From Sulfurospirillum arcachonense DSM 9755 (GTDB lineage Bacteria > Campylobacterota > Campylobacteria > Campylobacterales > Sulfurospirillaceae), in NCBI RefSeq assembly GCF_000597725.1, contig NZ_JFBL01000002.1, forward strand, positions 1 through 64,000: 64,000 nucleotides of DNA, in the 5' to 3' direction. The notes below the pieces were generated by a model. The model saw only the letters and a list, made by a program, of their open reading frames with translations. It was not told where the DNA came from and did no database searches. Position 1 is the stretch's first letter. Each line of letters opens with the position of its first letter. The position numbers and the translations under genes were made by a program. Shown piece after piece: positions 62,323-64,000 of this stretch.

Positions 62323-62631
62323 ATGTATGCAATCATTAAAAATGGCGGGAAGCAGTATAAAGTTCAAGAGGGAGATTTTATAAATCTTGATCGTCTTGAC
62401 GCTCAGCCAAAAGAGAAAATCGAGGTGACTGAAGTTTTAGCTGTAAATAACGGCGAACTTAAAGTGGGAGCTCCATTCGTGGATGGTGCAAAAGTGGAAT
62501 TAGAAGTTATCACTGAAGGTAAAGATGCGAAAGTAATTATCTTTAAAAAGCGTAGAAGAAAAGATTCAAAACTTAAACGTGGTTTCAGAAGACAGTTCAC
62601 AAAAGTTAAAGTTTTAAGCATAACTGCTTAA
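62323..62631 (+). CDS. rplU: 50S ribosomal protein L21
   Basis: 102 aa starting [17 protein letters not shown], with the L21 C-terminal [17 protein letters not shown]. It binds 23S rRNA in the large subunit. rpmA follows 32 bases downstream, the conserved L21-L27 pair; an AAAGGA ribosome-binding site precedes it. Confidence 0.98.
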   Translation: MYAIIKNGGKQYKVQEGDFINLDRLDAQPKEKIEVTEVLAVNNGELKVGAPFVDGAKVELEVITEGKDAKVIIFKKRRRKDSKLKRGFRRQFTKVKVLSITA

Positions 62632-62663
62632 TCCCATTAAGACACTAAGAAAAGGAAAAACTA

Positions 62664-62921
62664 ATGGCACATAAGAAAGGTCAAGGTAGTACCCAGAATA
62701 ATAGAGATTCAGCTGGTCGTAGACTAGGTGTTAAAAAATATGGTGGTGAATTTGTAGTTGCTGGTAATATTATAATTCGTCAACGTGGAACAAAAACTCA
62801 CCCTGGTGATAATGTTGGTATGGGAACAGACCATACAATTTTTGCTCTTGTTGATGGATATGTTCAGTTTGGACGTAAAGACAAACATAGAAACAAAGTT
62901 TCTGTAATCCCCGCATCATAA
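62664..62921 (+). CDS. rpmA: 50S ribosomal protein L27
   Basis: 85 aa starting [20 protein letters not shown], the L27 signature near the peptidyl-transferase centre, and [16 protein letters not shown]. No N-terminal cleaved extension as in Firmicutes. A strong terminator follows the stop codon. Confidence 0.98.
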   Translation: MAHKKGQGSTQNNRDSAGRRLGVKKYGGEFVVAGNIIIRQRGTKTHPGDNVGMGTDHTIFALVDGYVQFGRKDKHRNKVSVIPAS

Positions 62922-62925
62922 TTTA

Positions 62926-62950
62926 AAAGACGAGTTTTAGACTCGTCTTT
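62926..62950 (+). terminator. rpmA terminator
   Basis: AAAGACGAGT and ACTCGTCTTT form a perfect 10-bp stem around a TTTAG loop. Confidence 0.85.
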
Positions 62951-62957
62951 CCCCCTC

Positions 62958-63001
62958 AAATCTATCTACAATCCTTACATGTAAAGATTATAGATAGATT
63001 T
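62958..63001. repeat. 44-bp intergenic palindrome centred on TTACATGTAA
   Basis: AAATCTATCTA and TAGATAGATTT flank AATC and GATT, which flank the central TTACATGTAA. Only two symmetric positions are mismatched. It lies between rpmA and obgE and is the most extended palindrome of the scattered family. Confidence 0.8.
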
Positions 63002-63109
63002 AAAAATAAAAATAATTTTCCTATTAATAAAATAAAAAAGTTTTTTGTCAAACTATGCGTTTTGGTAATGTAAATTTTAAAGGAATTTATTTCTTTAAAG
63101 AGAGATAAA

Positions 63110-63150
63110 ATAATAGGGATTTTTAGAGTAAAAAGCTCTAAAAGGAGAAA
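63110..63150 (+). promoter_or_regulatory. structured leader element in front of obgE (copy 4, divergent)
   Basis: AATAGGGATTTT, then a stem of TTTTAGAG and CTCTAAAA around a 7-base loop, then AAAAGGAGAAA. Same plan as the guaB, metX and permease leaders (box, stem reaching the GGAG, ribosome-binding site), with a different stem sequence and loop. Confidence 0.5.
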
Positions 63151-63154
63151 TCAA

Positions 63155-64000
63155 ATGTTCGTAGATAATGTACAATTAACACTTAGTTCTGGAAATGGTG
63201 GTGCAGGTTGTGTATCTTTTAGACGTGAAAAACATGTTATTAAAGGTGGACCAGATGGTGGTGATGGCGGAAAAGGTGGAAATGTTTTTTTTAAAGTAGA
63301 CAAAAACACTCATACTCTTTCTCATTTTCGCGGATCACAGCATTTAAAAGCTAAAAATGGACAACCAGGAATGGCACGTAAATGTTATGGTAAGTATGGT
63401 GAATCACTAGAAGTTATAGTTCCTCCAGGAACTCAAGTAGTTGATACCCAAACAGGGGATATTTTACTTGATTTGATTACTGACGGTCAAAAAACAATGT
63501 TTATTGAAGGTGGAAAAGGTGGACTAGGAAATGTCCATTTTAAAGGGCCAACAAATCAAAGACCAAGTTACGCACAACCAGGTATCAATGGTGAAACTAA
63601 ATCTGTAAGGTTAGAATTAAAACTTATAGCAGATGTTGGACTAGTAGGTTTTCCAAATGTTGGTAAATCAACGCTTATTTCTGTTTTATCCAATGCGGAA
63701 CCTGAAATTGCAAACTATGAATTTACAACATTGACTCCTAAACTTGGTGTTGTTGAAACTGATAATTATCAATCATATGTTATGGCTGATATCCCTGGGA
63801 TTATTGAAGGTGCTAGTGATGGAAGAGGTCTTGGATTAGACTTCTTAAAACATATCGAAAGAACAAAATTTTTATTATTTATGGTTGATATTGCAAACTA
63901 TAGAGAACTTGAAGATCAGTTTAAAACATTAGCAGAAGAGTTAAAAAACTTTTCTCAAAATTTAGCTGATAGACATTATGCAATCGCTTTAACAAGAAGT
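63155..64000 (+). CDS. obgE: GTPase ObgE/CgtA (cut by window end)
   Basis: The first 282 residues are present. The Obg fold with glycine-rich repeats ([20 protein letters not shown]) is followed by the G domain with the P-loop [10 protein letters not shown] and the DIPGIIEGA switch. Obg couples ribosome maturation, growth and stress; it follows rplU-rpmA in many bacteria. The C-terminal part lies beyond the window. Confidence 0.97.
   Translation, partial: MFVDNVQLTLSSGNGGAGCVSFRREKHVIKGGPDGGDGGKGGNVFFKVDKNTHTLSHFRGSQHLKAKNGQPGMARKCYGKYGESLEVIVPPGTQVVDTQTGDILLDLITDGQKTMFIEGGKGGLGNVHFKGPTNQRPSYAQPGINGETKSVRLELKLIADVGLVGFPNVGKSTLISVLSNAEPEIANYEFTTLTPKLGVVETDNYQSYVMADIPGIIEGASDGRGLGLDFLKHIERTKFLLFMVDIANYRELEDQFKTLAEELKNFSQNLADRHYAIALTRS

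Larger units (their letters stand above)
10659..62984. repeat. dispersed palindrome family TTACATGTAA
   Basis: Exact 10-base copies start at 10659, 10860, 10920, 17806, 20131, 32315, 36327, 41900, 44005, 44025, 44684, 46618, 47828, 51229, 51667, 58185, 59010, 59054, 60846, 60867, 61086 and 62975. About 18 more sites keep the ACATGTA core, some outside this span (near 214, 1195 and 8801). The extended consensus is about TCCTTTACATGTAAAGGA. Nineteen exact copies are in genes, 17 read as Leu-His-Val. Confidence 0.85.

Noticed and set aside
10659-62984. CRISPR array made of the repeated ACATGTAA units
   Set aside because: Copies are dispersed, short, palindromic and mostly inside genes; there is no regular spacer length and no cas gene.

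Overview
The window is 64 kb of AT-rich DNA (roughly 30% GC by eye) from a free-living, probably marine member of the Campylobacterota (Epsilonproteobacteria; Sulfurimonas/Arcobacter-like, genus not resolved). The basis is low GC, promoters dominated by a TATAAT -10 box with a poor -35 box, the gene order pseudo-nitrilase / ThiF-like / aminotransferase / murC / small membrane protein / mutS2, a malate:quinone oxidoreductase, several NosL-like proteins and many GGDEF/EAL/HD-GYP proteins. It holds about 69 protein genes and one tRNA; the last gene, obgE, is cut by the window end.

Layout: 1-15000 is mostly a long plus-strand housekeeping run (ileS, a 36-aa membrane protein, gatA, guaB, metX, xseB, pseudo-nitrilase, ThiF-like, DapC-like aminotransferase, murC, hypothetical, mutS2). 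15000-28600 mixes c-di-GMP proteins (GGDEF-EAL, EAL), dapE-ridA, mqo, glutathione peroxidase, a CheX-like protein, pyk and the periplasmic methionine sulfoxide repair pair msrP-msrQ. 28700-34230 is a nickel ABC importer operon (nikABCDE plus an acetyltransferase) behind a possible operator. 34400-44983 is accessory: a zinc-ribbon membrane protein, a cupin closely resembling DMSP lyases, a leaderless HTH gene with a hydrolase, an Acr3 arsenite exporter, a sensory HD-GYP protein, YejK, YbaK, an AraC regulator and a LysE exporter. 45000-50420 is a copper/NosL-type cluster: three NosL-family proteins beside an ABC exporter-like operon and an uncharacterised Cys-rich membrane protein, with no nosZ. 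53400-57150 is a RimB/RimK/aspartoacylase-like operon that also carries an MscS-like channel and a CorA transporter. 57200-64000 has hsp20 behind a CIRCE-like operator, a candidate small RNA, a spore-photoproduct-lyase-like radical SAM protein, a HEPN-type gene followed by an integron attC-like hairpin, and rplU-rpmA-obgE.

Three sequence-level signals stand out beyond gene content. (1) The palindrome TTACATGTAA occurs 22 times exactly, where composition predicts about 0.3. It lies mostly inside accessory genes, where it nearly always reads Leu-His-Val, and it is absent from the conserved housekeeping run; close pairs are spaced 20, 21, 21 and 42 bp. (2) Four genes (guaB, metX, the ABC permease, obgE) share a leader element. 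A conserved 5' box and a conserved AAAAGGAG ribosome-binding site are joined by a hairpin whose stem sequence differs but stays paired. (3) A lone HEPN gene ends in a 74-bp imperfect hairpin with attC-like ends.
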